Assembly: GCA_038025085.1 (NCBI GenBank) | Contig: CM076148.1 | Coordinates: 3,908,501 to 3,972,500 of the forward strand | Origin: Tetragonia tetragonoides | Taxonomy: Eukaryota > Streptophyta > Magnoliopsida > Caryophyllales > Aizoaceae | Direction of reading: 5' to 3' | DNA length: 64,000 nt | Part shown: piece after piece, positions 35,451 to 46,859 of the stretch | Layout: each line of letters opens with the position of its first letter | Position numbering within the stretch: the first letter of the stretch is position 1 | Made by a program: the position numbers and the translations under genes | The notes under the pieces: model-generated | What the model was told of the DNA's origin: nothing | Databases searched by the model: none | What the model saw: the letters and a program-made list of their open reading frames with translations, nothing else

Positions 35451-38126
35451 ATGAGCATCACTGTGAGTGATGACAATGGCGGTGTAATCGCCGGTGAAGA
35501 TGTCAATCCTACTAGATTGGAGGTAATTAATGATTGTTTTTGGATATTTTTGTTGAAAATAATTATGCCCTTTTGATGGATTTATAACTTTTATATGAGT
35601 TTATAACACTTGCTGTTTTTGGGTTGGTGATTAGGGAAAAAGAAGTGCTGTAACAGTATGTTTTTTTCTTGGATTGGGATCTCTCCTCTCATGGAACAGT
35701 ATGCTTACAATAAGCGATTACTACTACAAAGTTTTCCCGGTATGTAAATTATGTCTTTTCTTTGTAATTAAGCAATTTTTTGTGCTCTTATTATATTTCA
35801 ACAACATTATATAATATATGAATGTTGATTGTTTGAATTGAAACATGAAAGCAGTAAACTTTTGTTAGTTTAATTGTCTTCTCTGTTTTGATTTGCCCTG
35901 TTTAGGTTTTGTGGGTTGAGTATTTGCTGTATTTTTGTACCATATATTAGTGTGGGAATATATACTTCTATATTTGTACAGTACAGTATTATGTAAAATC
36001 ACATACTAATTCAATTTGGTCATTGGTTTTTGATTTTGGGTACTTGTGTTTTTCAATGTTCTCCAATTATATGTTTTTTAGGAAAATTTGGCAGTCATTG
36101 TTATGGTTATGGTTACTGCTTAGAAATTCAGCTAAGGGTAGTTTTGTCCCGAACATAATAGTGGGATGGGATCTTCATCTTGTTTGTGTAAACATCAACT
36201 AATTGGTGGGATGAGTAATATACACACATATAGCAACATTGCAGTTGGGCAATTTTGTGAACTAAATTGTTCATTTAAGTATCTTGTTTGCTGTTGTTGT
36301 TCATCAGAAATTGAAATAATTGTTGAAACTGTTGTAATTTCTTGAAAAGCTTTTTTTTTTTTTTTTGAAAGGATTTCTTGAAAAGCTTTTGATTCTTATT
36401 ATTAGCAGCATTCTGAACTAATGGTTATTGGCATTTTGACTGTGTTTTGTTTTTGTTTATGAAGACCTACCATCCCTCCAGGGTCCTTACTCTAGTGTAC
36501 CAACCATTTGCTGTTGGAACAATGATTTATCTTGCATACCATGAATCAAGGATCAATACTAGAAAGCGAAACATAATTGGATACATTATTTTCTTCCTGA
36601 GCACTCTTTTGTGTATAGTGGTAAGTTACGGAAATTTTCCCTACGGTTGTATCTGTTCTAAATTAGAAGTTTCTGAGAAGTGGGCTCAAATTATCTTGCT
36701 CAATTACAGTTGGATTTGGCCACATCCGGAAAAGGAGGTGTTGGACCTTATATTGCATTGTGTGTTCTGGTTGGTGCTTTTGGAGTTGCAGATGCCCATG
36801 TTCAAGGTGGACTAGTCGGGGATTTGTCGTTTATGTTGCCAGAGTTTGTTCAAGTATGTAATTCAGGCTTATTGCTTCCTGTTGTTAATACTCCATGATC
36901 TAGTATGTTGAAAATATATTACTTGTCTATCAACAGTCGTTTTTTGCTGGTTTGGCGGCCTCTGGTGCTCTAACTTCTGGTTTGAGATTAGTCACAAAAG
37001 CTGTCTTCGACAAGTCTCATGATGGCTTACGCAAGGGTGCTCGTAAGTCATTCTCAACAATTGTCATGGTGTCTTTACTATCGACTATGAATGAGGTTAC
37101 TGATGCCTAAAATCCTGATTTTGCAGTCCTATTTCTGGCGATCTCTACTTTTATTGAGTTTCTATGCATCTTTCTGTATGCATATTACTTCCCAACCCTG
37201 CCAATTGTCAAATACTTTCGCTCAAAGGCAGCCTCAGAGGGATCAAAAACAGTGTCCGCGGACCTTGCAGCTGCTGGCATCCACAAGGCAAGTTACAATA
37301 AAAACTTCTCTGTGTTTCAATTGCATTTCCAAGTTTCAATACCACTTAAACTCTGTAGGCTACTTTTATAATACAGCTTCTTATATACTTCTGTAGGCTG
37401 ATGACACCATAAAACTACAAGACCGATTGACTACCAAGCAATTGCTGCGTCAGAATCTAGATTATCTAATAGATTTGTACCTAATTTACGTCTTGACATT
37501 GTCAATTTTCCCTGGTTTCTTGTACGAAAACACTGGAAATCACCAACTAGGCCAATGGTATATATCTAAAACTCTTTTCTTGATATTGAAAAATACCTCA
37601 GTTCAAATCCTGATTAGATTGATGTTTGGTAACATATTTTCAGGTATTCACTTGTGTTGATTGCCATGTACAATGTTTGTGATTTGGTAGGGAGATACAC
37701 TCCGCTTATAAATTTTACAAGGATAGAATCTCGCAAGGGTCTAATGATAGCGATCCTGGCTCGCTTCCTCTTCATCCCGGCCTTTTACTTTACAGCAAAG
37801 TATGCAGATGAAGGGTGGATGATTATGCTAACATCAGTGTTGGGATTAACCAATGGTCATCTCACTGTTTGTGTCATGACTGCTGCACCAAAGGGCTACA
37901 AGGTTTGTTTAATTAGTCAGGTGTTAATTACTTAATTATTATGTAATCATAAGTTTTGCTTAATGCCAGCTAATACATGTGTAATTAACGCAAGTTTTGG
38001 TGTTAATTAATACAGGGGCCGGAGCAAAATGCGCTAGGGAATCTACTAGTGTTGTTTCTTCTAGGCGGTATATTTACCGGTGTTTGCCTTGATTGGCTGT
38101 GGCTCATCGGCCACAGTAGCTTTTGA
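35451..38126 (+). CDS. ENT-D: equilibrative nucleoside transporter (ENT3 type), intact
   Basis: Nine exons: 35451-35522, 35635-35739, 36465-36620, 36710-36853, 36937-37042, 37127-37287, 37397-37557, 37644-37902, 38016-38126; 1275 nt, 424 aa plus stop. All phases fit. The product has the features of plant ENT2-7-type transporters: an N-terminal soluble stretch, 'GLGSLLSWNSMLTISDYYY', 'YHPSRVLTLVYQPFAVG', 'GVADAHVQGGLVGDLSFMLP', a hydrophilic central loop 'KAASEGSKTVSADLAAAGI', 'LSIFPGFLYENTG', 'YNVCDLVGRYTPL' with the conserved Asp and Arg, and 'FIPAFYFTAKYADEGW'. Family members import nucleosides with protons at the plasma membrane. Intron 6 has a GC donor (AAG|GCAAGT), shared with ENT-A and ENT-C. 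It is the only copy of the array without a defect. Confidence 0.93.
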
Positions 38127-39850
38127 ACTATGGAAGCTCATACTTATTACAGAAGCAATTGTAAAAATGTCCCAATTTGTTAAACTCGTTAACATGATTA
38201 ATTGATTCTCACCACACGTGAAGGCTAGACTAATCAGTTTTTGTATCTTCTTCCTAGTACGGTCTGAGCAGGAGGTCTATTGTTCATACCAGATCATTGT
38301 CTTCAAATATCTCTATACAGTTTTAAGCATGTGTATTTTTACACTTGTAGTACTTCATCTTCCCGTTCTACTTAATTTAAACGTCTTTGTCACCTCAGTT
38401 GTTTATAACCTTTTATCTTTGCGCATCAACATTATCCCAGTGCCTCTAAAAAGGTGGAGGTTCCTGCCTAGGTAAAGTAAAGGATAAATAGAAATCATTT
38501 AAGTTGATTGTTTGATGTTTCCATAATTCATCAATTTTTCTCCTCAGCTTCTCTCTTTCGCATCCTACGGACTGTTTTTAAGTTTCGGGTCACAAAACCT
38601 GTGGGCTCTTACTTGTGTGGGCTTTGTTTTGATCCATAATGGTTATGACTTGTGTTGTGAATGATGAAGTATTACTCTGCTTTACGGGGCTGCCGCCCTG
38701 TACTCTTGGGTATGTAGCTTCACATTGACAATTACATTAACATTTTCTAAAAAACATGTCTTTCTTTCGCTAATCCAACACCATCAATAAATTCATACTC
38801 CGAACCAGGTTACAAAGCATCCCTAGTCTAAGTTGTCAAAACCTCATATGAAAAACTACCTTCGACACCATGAGGTTAATATATCAAGTTTAGCAGAAAG
38901 GTCGAAAATTCTAACTTACCAACAAGTTGGAGAATCCGCATGCATATGGTTTTAGTTGGGGTGGGTGCGCATCATAATTATATTTGGCCTTATTAGAAGA
39001 AGATTGTTTTTTGTTTTTTTTTTGACCTGGCCTTATTAGAAGAAGATTGGATCCTAGATATGTACAGTAGTGAGTAGACTAGTCAACTAACAAGGCCGCC
39101 CTTCAGCAAGTGTGAGCAAAAAGTGTAAGATGATCACTTGTACAACGCTTTCAAATCCAAGAGGCCTACAATGTTTTCGATCTTTTCCACTTGCGCAGTA
39201 ATTAGTTATGTTTATTATTTAAGTTCAATAATCTATATTTTCTGTCACATATTACTATTCATATTAGTGGCTAGAAAATAACACACTCCTAACTCTTAAT
39301 ATCGAGATCATACTCGAATTCTAACACACAAAAGTTTATGCCCCAGTTTAAATTTTCAACATTTTTCCCAAAACTCCTCCTTTATGAGGTGACTATTCAA
39401 ATGTATTAATGGAATAATGATTATATTTTTCTCATCACAAAAATGTGTATGAGTGAGCCTCCTCTAATAAGCATGATGTCATGCATGCTTATATCATGTT
39501 TGGCTATATAGGGATTGAGCCTCACTTTGAGGCGGGCTTATAAAAGGCCTTTTGTTTTCTCAGGGCCTAATTAATAGTTATTATTTGAGCATAGGAAGAA
39601 TAGATATTTTCATAAACTTTAGGACGACCATGTCAACCAACATGGACCGTTGGGACATCTTTCTACTCAAGTCAATATTGGAATGCGACTTATCACCAAT
39701 TAGATGATATACCAATCTCTCCTTTAGTATTAGGTACCAGTCCAATCGATCATCTTCATCATTTCATTTCATTTCATTGCATATCATTTCCCTTAAACAC
39801 AAGTCTCAACCAATAATTTCTACCTCCTAATTCCTAAAAGGAAAAAAAAA
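38127..39850. other. Intergenic region between ENT-D and UGT86
   Basis: No gene. At 39450-39560 'ctcctctaataagcatgatg' and 'gagcctcactttgaggcggg' resemble the MITE-like sequence at 40458 and the stretch 41210-41270. Its TATAAAAGG (39540) lies about 300 bp upstream of the UGT start and could in principle supply a TATA box. Confidence 0.4.
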
Positions 39851-42800
39851 ATGGAAAACTCGAAGCACAAAATTAATCATCCTCATGCAATACTTGTAGC
39901 TATGCCTTTGCAAGGCCATATAATCCCAACAGTCCAACTAGCAATCAAGCTAGCATCCAAGGGCTTCTCCATAACTTTCATCAACACCGACCACATTCAC
40001 CACCACATCACTCAATCAAACTCCACAGACACCACCCCTACTACCACCACCAAGGACATCTTTGGTGGCTCGGGGCTCGATATCGAGTACGTAACCATAT
40101 CAGATGGGTTGCCGTTGGAGTACGATAGGTCGTTGAACCATGACCGGTGGATGGCTGCCATGATGTACACTTACCCTGCTCATGTGGAAGTTGCTATACG
40201 CAAGATTGTGAGATCTCGGCCGTCGGTTTGTTGCTTGATTGCTGATACTTACTCTGTTTGGGGGTCTGATATGGCTAAGAAGTTTGGGTTAATGTTTGTG
40301 TCGTTTTGGACTGAGGCTGCTCTTGTGTGGAATATCTACTCCCATATCCATTTGCTCAAGGAGAATGGACATGTTGGACCAGGTAATTGATGGTACATAC
40401 TTATTATTCCTATATAATGTGATTATTCATGTGTGGATTAAATTCAATTGACACCTAATATGAAAAACACAAAAACTCGTTTGAGGCCTATGAGGCGGCG
40501 TCAATGTGATGTGTCCTCTATATACAAGCAATGACGTCACTATTATATTATGCTTGTGTGAGGTGAGGCCACTTAAAGCCGCCTCATACGAGTTTTGTGA
40601 ATATTCACCACAAAACTGGTGGTATTATTCAATATTCAGTGCATAAGTTCTCTAGTGATAATGATTGCGTAATAGGAGTAGATATCTGTTCGTTGAGACG
40701 GTGCCGACGAAGGACATAGAAAACAAAAGCCGAACAGTGTACGTGGACGAAAGTAAAGCTTGTATCCTCCTTCCTCCATGGTGGCAAATAACATGACAAA
40801 ACATTTATTTTCCTTTTTTTCCAGGGGTAATAGACTAGTCGTCGAACATGGACTATCAGCAAGTCAGCAATTACTTGCATTAAGAAACAGAGTTAGTATA
40901 AGACTAATGTATTTGATGCTCAACTCGTTTCTTATCAAGCGAGTTTTACACGAGTTTGATTGAGTCGTTTTCAATCTGTTTGCACGAGTACACTCAATTT
41001 TAAAGGCACTTTATAACTTATGAAAATACTAAATGAGCCGAGTAGGAAAGTGCTTGTGTTCAGCTTGTTTATTAAATAGGCTTTGAATCGGTGCGTGTAC
41101 TCGACTTGTTTATTATCGAGCGAGTTTTGACCAAGTTGTAATTGAGTATGTTCATAAACCGCTCACAAGTGTATTAACTCGTTCGCACTCCTATATACTG
41201 AAATGAGGCTGCCTCAATGTGAGGCATGTCTAATAATAAACATGATGTTATGATGACGTCAAAACTCGACTTGTTTATTATCTCACTACAAACCTAATGT
41301 CATGAATAACGTCGTACTTGACTAGATCGAGAAGACCCATTATATGTGAAATAAGGAAGCAAAAGAAAGTACGACCAACTGGCTATGACTCTCTAACGTG
41401 GGTATCCTAATTTCGTTATTTTTAATACTTAATCGGTGGGGAAAATAAACTATAAACTAAAAGGCCACCGCAATTTTCATTTGAAAAAACTTTCAACCAA
41501 TTGGCAATTTGTTATTTGCCTTGCTAATCACTAGGCACTATAAATCTGTACTTTCACATTTTCCCCCAAAAAAACAATTTTTTAAATTTCGCACATATCA
41601 AGCTCCTCTTTTAATTAGCTACCAAACCAACACCACCGAGCTCTTAGATCCAGTATAAATGTACGGAACTGCTTAACGTAAATTCTAAATTACTAAACGC
41701 AAATTTTATTTTTGCGATATTTCTCAAAGTACCCTTTTCATTTGCAAACCAAATTCTTTCACCTTTAATCTCTAAAAAAAAAAATAAATCTCCCAATTAT
41801 ATTTTGGTCTTTAGAATGAAAATAAACCTAAGATCCGATCAACATGGGTGATTCATTTAATCAAGATCAAACTTTTGATGGAAATAAATGGTGAATTAGT
41901 TAACCAAAAGAGTTAGAATTAAACCTTTTTTTATTTATTTATCAATATACATTGAGGTTTATGACTGGTTTAATGAGTGGCTGGGTGGTGAGGAATCAAA
42001 GGAGAGAAAGACCAGTGGGGCGGCGGTCAAATGGTGGTTGGGCGACGCGTAGGAAAGGAGGCGGCGGCTTGGGGTGGCTGGGCTAATGGGAGGCCGCCAA
42101 GGGAGGCGCTGGGGTACCGACGGGAGATGACGGCAGAAGGGGCTGACGGTGGGTTAAGGGAAGTAGGGAACTGATGGGGGAGGGGCTGGCGATTTTGAGG
42201 GAGGGGCTACGGTGGCTGCTGAACGTGAGAATGGAGTTCGACGGTGGAGGGTGGAGGGTTTTGGTCTCATTTTTTGGGTTATTCTGATTTTTTGTTTTTT
42301 TATATTTCTATTTTGTATTTTTCTAGGGATGAACTAATAGAGAGAAAATAACAATGTGGAAAAAGGATGAGAAAATAGTTAGGGGTACTATGGAAAAACA
42401 AGATTTGCATTCACTAATTTGCGATTTACGTTTAGCAATCCCCTAAATGTATTATCAATCATTTTGTTCCTATACTGAAATCTCTCAAGTTTGAGTGTCT
42501 GAAAAATTGAAAACTCTAAGCATAAAAAGCCTCACGCAATACTCGTAGCTTTACCCTTACAAGGCCATGTTATTCCAAGTGTCCAACTAGCAATCAAGCT
42601 AGTATCCAAGGGCTTCACTATCACCTTCATCAACACCGAGCACATCCACCATCACATTTCACATCACCTTATCAAACCCAACGGGCCGCCGCCCCGGATC
42701 CACCGAAGACATCTTCGGTGGTTCGGGGCTCGATATCGAGTACGTTACGGTCTCGGACGGGCTGCCGGTGGAGTACGATCGGTCACTAAACCATGACCAT

Positions 42801-44953
42801 TGGGTAGGGGCTATGACACACTGTTATCCTGCTCATGTTGAAGTGGCAGTGGACAAGATCATGAGATCTCGGCCGTTGGTTTGCTGCTTGATTGCTGATG
42901 CTTACTCTGTTTGGGCATCTGGGGTTGCTAAGAAATTTGGATTGTTGCATGTGGGGTTTTGGACTGAGGCTGCTATTGTGTTGGATATCTACTTTCATGT
43001 CCATTTGCTTAAGGACAATCGTCATGTTGGTCCTGGTACATACCCCTCTCTAATACCGTTGACTTACTTAACATCTAATTAATGGTCTTGCAATCTTTTG
43101 TTTCAATCGAATGGTTTTGAACAGAGTTAATCATATATATAAAATTGCAAAAACTTGTGGACTTATTGGTTTATGGTGGATCAATACTTGTAGTCATCCC
43201 CTACTTCACCTGGAGTCATCTCCTTCTAAAGGTGGAGCCACTGCTCAAATTTATATTGGCACCACTCCTACTTCACCTGGAGCCACCCCTTACTTTATCT
43301 GGAGCCACCCCTTACTTTATCTGGAGCCACCTCTCAAAATTACTTCACTGAAGCCACCTCCTACTTCACCTGGAGCCACCCCTCAAAATTACTTGGTCTA
43401 CGGTGGTCTAAGTTCACACAAGACATGCTGATATGAAATACGTACGAGATTTTAATATTGATTGAACATGAATCATGATGAATAAAATTCGAAATCATGC
43501 ATATTAGCCCATGATTTCGATGTTGGGCCATTTGTGATGTCGACCAGTAAAACACTCGTCCAAGTCTAATATGGACCTAACAACTTATTTTGGGGACCTC
43601 CAATGTCCTCTAGAGTGTCTCGTGCGATAAAGGTGCGAAAATAACATTTTTTGTTCCACAGTCCTCTAGAAGCCCAAAAATTGTGATTATTTTCAACTTT
43701 CCGGAAATTTTTGCCGAAACTTATCTAAGGGTTCTATTGCAATACAAGAGGAACCCTAGTGCTCTTGATAGCTCATCTGTAACCCCAAACTCTGTATTCA
43801 ACTATGATTTCAATGTTCGACCATTTACAATTGTGACCGGTAAAACATTCGTCCAAGTCTAAAATGGACACAGTAACTGACCCATGGGCTCTACTTGCCA
43901 AGTTGCCAACCCCACAACGAGGAGATTCCCTTTCATTGCTTTGAAAATTCAATTAAAAATTGTCTAAGATAATCCCCACTAACAATTTCTTTGTCTTAAT
44001 TATGATTAGGTGCGCGCAAGGACAAGATAGATTACATACCAGGAGTAAACTCAATCAAACCCACGGACCTGATGTCATATCTTCAAGAAGAAGACTTGAC
44101 AACTATATGTCATCAAAGCATCTTATCGGCAATGAATGATGCTAAACGGGCCGATTTTATGCTAAGTAATACGGTCCATGAGCTCGAGGCCCAGACTATT
44201 TCAGCCATTCAGGCCCAAATCCCATTTTACTCAGTTGGGCCGTTGTTTCCACCTGGGTTCAATAAAAGCCCAGTGGCAACAAGCCTATGGGCCGAATCAG
44301 ACTGTACCAAATGGCTAGACACGAAATCTCCTGGCTCGGTTTTGTACATTTCGTTTGGGAGTTATGCACATGTTAGCAAAGAGGAGCTTGTGGAAATGGC
44401 TGAAGGGATTAAGCTTAGTGGGGTTAACTTCCTTTGGGTGCTCCGGCCCGATATGGTGAGTTCCGATGACCCGGATCCTCTACCCGTTGGGTTTAGAGAC
44501 GAAGTTGGTGAACGGGGTATGATTGTTAAGTGGACTTGCCAAATTGAGGTGTTATCACATATCGCGATTGGAGGGTTTTTGACGCATTGTGGATGGAACT
44601 CGATACTAGAAAGCATATGGTGTGGTATTCCGCTGTTATGTTATCCCTTATTGACAGACCAATTTACTAACCATAAATTAGTTGTTGATGATTGGAAAAT
44701 TGGGCGTAGCCTTTGTGAAGAGAAGCAAATAACAAAAGAGGAGGTGTCACAAATGGTAAGACATTTGATAAGTGACGTTGTGGGGACTGAGCTCAAGGAT
44801 AAGGTCAAGGACGTCAAGGGAATAATGCAAAATGCAATGGCTGCTGAGGGATCTTCAGAGAAAAATGTTGATCGCTTCATTAAGGATTTGATTATAGCCG
44901 TTGAGAACAAATATGGTATGGAATTCAATATGTGTATGAATGTAAAATTCTAA
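39851..44953 (+). CDS. UDP-glycosyltransferase, UGT86 type, two exons
   Basis: Proximal exon 1 (39851-40382) and exon 2 (44010-44953) join in frame (G|GT) across a 3.6-kb intron to give 491 aa, the usual length. No second exon follows exon 1 before 44010. Exon 1 has '[20 protein letters not shown]' with the catalytic-type His near residue 25 in the H-I-I-P motif and '[20 protein letters not shown]'. Exon 2 has the PSPG box that binds the UDP-sugar: '[20 protein letters not shown]', '[20 protein letters not shown]', 'LTDQ'. '[10 protein letters not shown]' and 'GPLFPPGF' suit the UGT86A group. The acceptor is unknown; group members glucosylate small molecules in the cytosol. The intron contains a dead duplicate of exon 1. 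Confidence 0.78.
40458..40610. mobile_element. MITE-like sequence with inverted ends in the UGT intron
   Basis: 'cacaaaaactcgtttgaggc' at the left and 'gcctcatacgagttttgtg' at the right are inverted, about 150 bp apart, with 'atgacgtcac' near the centre. Related pieces lie at 39450-39560 and 41210-41330. No clear target duplication. Confidence 0.5.
41664..42443. mobile_element. Non-autonomous MULE-like element with GC-rich interior, 780 bp
   Basis: The inverted ends share 'GCT(T/A)AACGTAAAT', 'GCAAAT.TT.TTTTT' and 'AGTACCC' over about 75 bp. TAAATGTA flanks both sides (41656-41663 and 42444-42451). The interior (41990-42260) is distinctly GC-rich ('gcggcggtcaaatggtgg', 'ggaggccgccaagggag'), unlike its surroundings, as in Pack-MULEs that have captured host sequence. 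I find no long open frame in it. Confidence 0.7.
42506..43035 (+). pseudogene. Dead duplicate of UGT86 exon 1
   Basis: This 530-bp segment matches exon 1 at 39851-40382 along its whole length, with the donor G|GTACAT kept. The start codon is ATT instead of ATG (42506), an upstream TGA excludes another start, and the length differs by 2 nt, with a frameshift near 42680-42700 ('ccgccgccccgg'). The rest is well kept, for example '[20 protein letters not shown]'. It lies inside the intron of the working gene and must be skipped. Confidence 0.85.
43163..43424 (+). mobile_element. MITE with GGAGCCACCCC-type repeats, copy 3
   Basis: Same ends ('cttgtggacttattgg' and 'ctaagttcacacaagacatg') and same internal 'acttcacctggagccacc' units as copies 1 and 2 at 30 kb. 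It lies in the UGT intron after the dead exon, so it inserted after the locus had this structure or came along with the duplication. Confidence 0.7.
43425..44009. other. Last part of the UGT intron
   Basis: A diverged direct repeat is visible: 43510-43565 ('atgatttcgatgttgggcca', 'accagtaaaacactcgtccaa') returns at 43804-43862 ('atgatttcaatgttcgacca', 'accggtaaaacattcgtccaa'). No coding sequence before the acceptor ATTAG at 44009. Confidence 0.55.
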
Positions 44954-45704
44954 TAAGGATTAAATTTCCATCTGTGAACTGTAATTTGGTTCTAGAATAT
45001 AGAGCAAACAGGGTGGGACTTGCAATTCCCAAAATTATAATGCTTCGGTAATTTGAGGTTTTTGGGTATATATAGAAATTCTTTGTTCAAGCCTAAATTT
45101 TTTGGATTGATCTGAGTTGGGTTATGTTTTTGCTAGCTTTATAAAAAACCAAAGATACAAAATTAAGCACATGAGTTGAAAGTAGATGAAAATATTAACG
45201 TCTCTTGGTTTGTAAATGTTACAGCCTTCCAGGCAATCATTTATCTCATCCTTGAGCATTAACACTCGGTTCAGATCGAGGCATTATCGGGTCTGGTCAT
45301 TATTGGGTCAGATTCAGGCCGCTTATTAGTTCTGGACAATTTTGCCTTGTAAACCTCAAGTTCAGGCCGAGTATCGAATGGACCTGGACAGTTTGTAAGC
45401 ATCAAGTTTACCAGTTGCTACTTTGCTTGGCACTGATTTTCCTAGGACTTATTGTATGCTTTCACGAAAGTTTGATCACTGAGACAATAGTGCCCCTTAC
45501 AAGTTCAGGGGAATGAATAATATTGCGGTTGGTCTAGAAACATAAATACGAGTATTATTTACTTTGGAAATATAAGAGCTACTTATGTTATTCCTCCACT
45601 CAGGGTAAACATTTCAGTGAATACAGACAGCAGGAATAGCCTGCCATCACACACACTCACAGAGAAAACATAACTAAGAAATAAAAAAACTAACATATAA
45701 CTAG
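44954..45704. other. Intergenic region between UGT86 and the JIP23-like gene
   Basis: The two genes converge here. 45245-45400 contains 'ggttcagatcgaggcatta' and 'cgggtctggtcattattggg', probably a worn transposon end. Nothing else is recognisable. Confidence 0.4.
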
Positions 45705-46539
45705 CTAGTACAAGGCATTGGGCAACGTCAGTATAGCCTCAAAGAAGGCAGTTTCTTCGTTGCCAATTGAAGTAAGCAATAATCCTCCATTCTCATCGAC
45801 CTCGTGCACGAGCCGCTGCCGAATAGGGCCGTCCAGAATTTGGGTGTGAACATAGTCTAGCTGTGTTCCATCGGCATAACGCCCTGGATTACGAATTTCA
45901 CCGTACACCTGAAAACAAAATCAGCGTACATAAACTTTAAAGACATTCGAGATTGTAAATAAGAGTGTAGTCTTTCTCACCACTTATTAGGTTTTTGGGT
46001 GAGATGGTTCAGGAATCAAGAGTTTTTGAGTTCAAACTACGGAAAATTAAGGTTATGTGTAAGGATCGGAGTAGTTAACTTACGCGGTTGAAGTCGTTGG
46101 AATTCTTTCTGTTGTTGGCCCATGACATGAGCCAATGCTTCTCCTTGCCTTCATTGTTCTTGCCAGAATACACAATACCAGCTTTAGAGTAATCAGCGGC
46201 ACTATAATATTTACCGTGCAAGAAAAGGCCCCATTGGCCATTTAAGATGATGGTAGGATATGGAGATTTGGAAAGGTGACCATTCCAGTCTTTTTCACAG
46301 ACAAACTTGATAGCATATCCAGTAGCGTTGTAAATGAGCCCCATTGTGGCCGGTGTATCATTATAATCTTTGCACATTTCCATTACTCTTGTGCGAGCAT
46401 TCTCATCCTTCCCTTCCGCATTCTTCATCTCTATAGCCACACGAGCTAACTCGATTTGAGTTATTTTCTTGTCGTGATATTTTGTCATCCCCATCAGAGT
46501 TTCGTCTGTGATGGGAGTGCCAAACACATTGGATGCCAT
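45705..46539 (-). CDS. 23 kDa jasmonate-induced protein-like (JIP23-like)
   Basis: Coding exons are 46539-46084 and 45908-45705, spliced CGC|GTAAGT ... TTTTCAG|GTG in phase 0, giving 219 aa. The product begins 'MASNVFGTPITDETLMGM' and contains 'TATMGLIYNATGYAIKFV' as 'PATMGLIYNATGYAIKFVCE', then 'SPYPTIILNGQWGLFLH' and 'HWLMSWANNRKNS'. These match the plant 23 kDa jasmonate-induced family, known from Atriplex and relatives, whose molecular function is not established. No signal peptide or membrane segment is seen. The upstream in-frame ATG (46569) lies in what looks like a 5'-UTR intron acceptor region (GTGCAG|GTGCAG), so the start at MASN was chosen. A leader exon with donor CAG|GTTCTA ends at 46699. 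Confidence 0.88.
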
Positions 46540-46850
46540 CGATCTACACCCACCTGCACCTGCACGCACGTACGTACCATTAATAATGTTCGTCTGCAGT
46601 AACTAATATATATTATGTGTACACTAAATAGAAACTTGTAATTAAGGAGAAACAAATTACGCAGCACTATGCAAGTACAAGGAATATAAAAGTAGAACCT
46701 GAGCGACTGAGACTGAGAGTGATGAGGGACGACGAGAGAAAAAGGAAAGCAGAAAAGTTAACAAATCAACTGCTGATCTGAGCGAGGACTACCAATGAAA
46801 GGGCTAGAGTGAGAGCATGCAATGAGCAATGAGGCCTCTGTTGTCCTTCC

Positions 46851-46858
46851 TATTTATA
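46851..46858 (-). promoter_or_regulatory. Putative TATA box of the JIP23-like gene
   Basis: TATAAATA on the minus strand, about 150 nt upstream of the leader-exon splice donor. Position and sequence only. Confidence 0.5.
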
Positions 46859-46859
46859 A

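Noticed and set aside
42768..43082. A separate 104-aa UGT gene at the distal exon 1
   Set aside because: The first in-frame codon is GTG rather than ATG, and the frame is just the part of the dead exon 1 behind its frameshift, running past the splice donor.
46540..46569. Start of the JIP23-like protein ten residues upstream (MRAGAGGCRS)
   Set aside because: These residues fall in a region ending in repeated GTGCAG acceptor-like sequence and are not part of the family's N-terminus, which begins MASNVFG.
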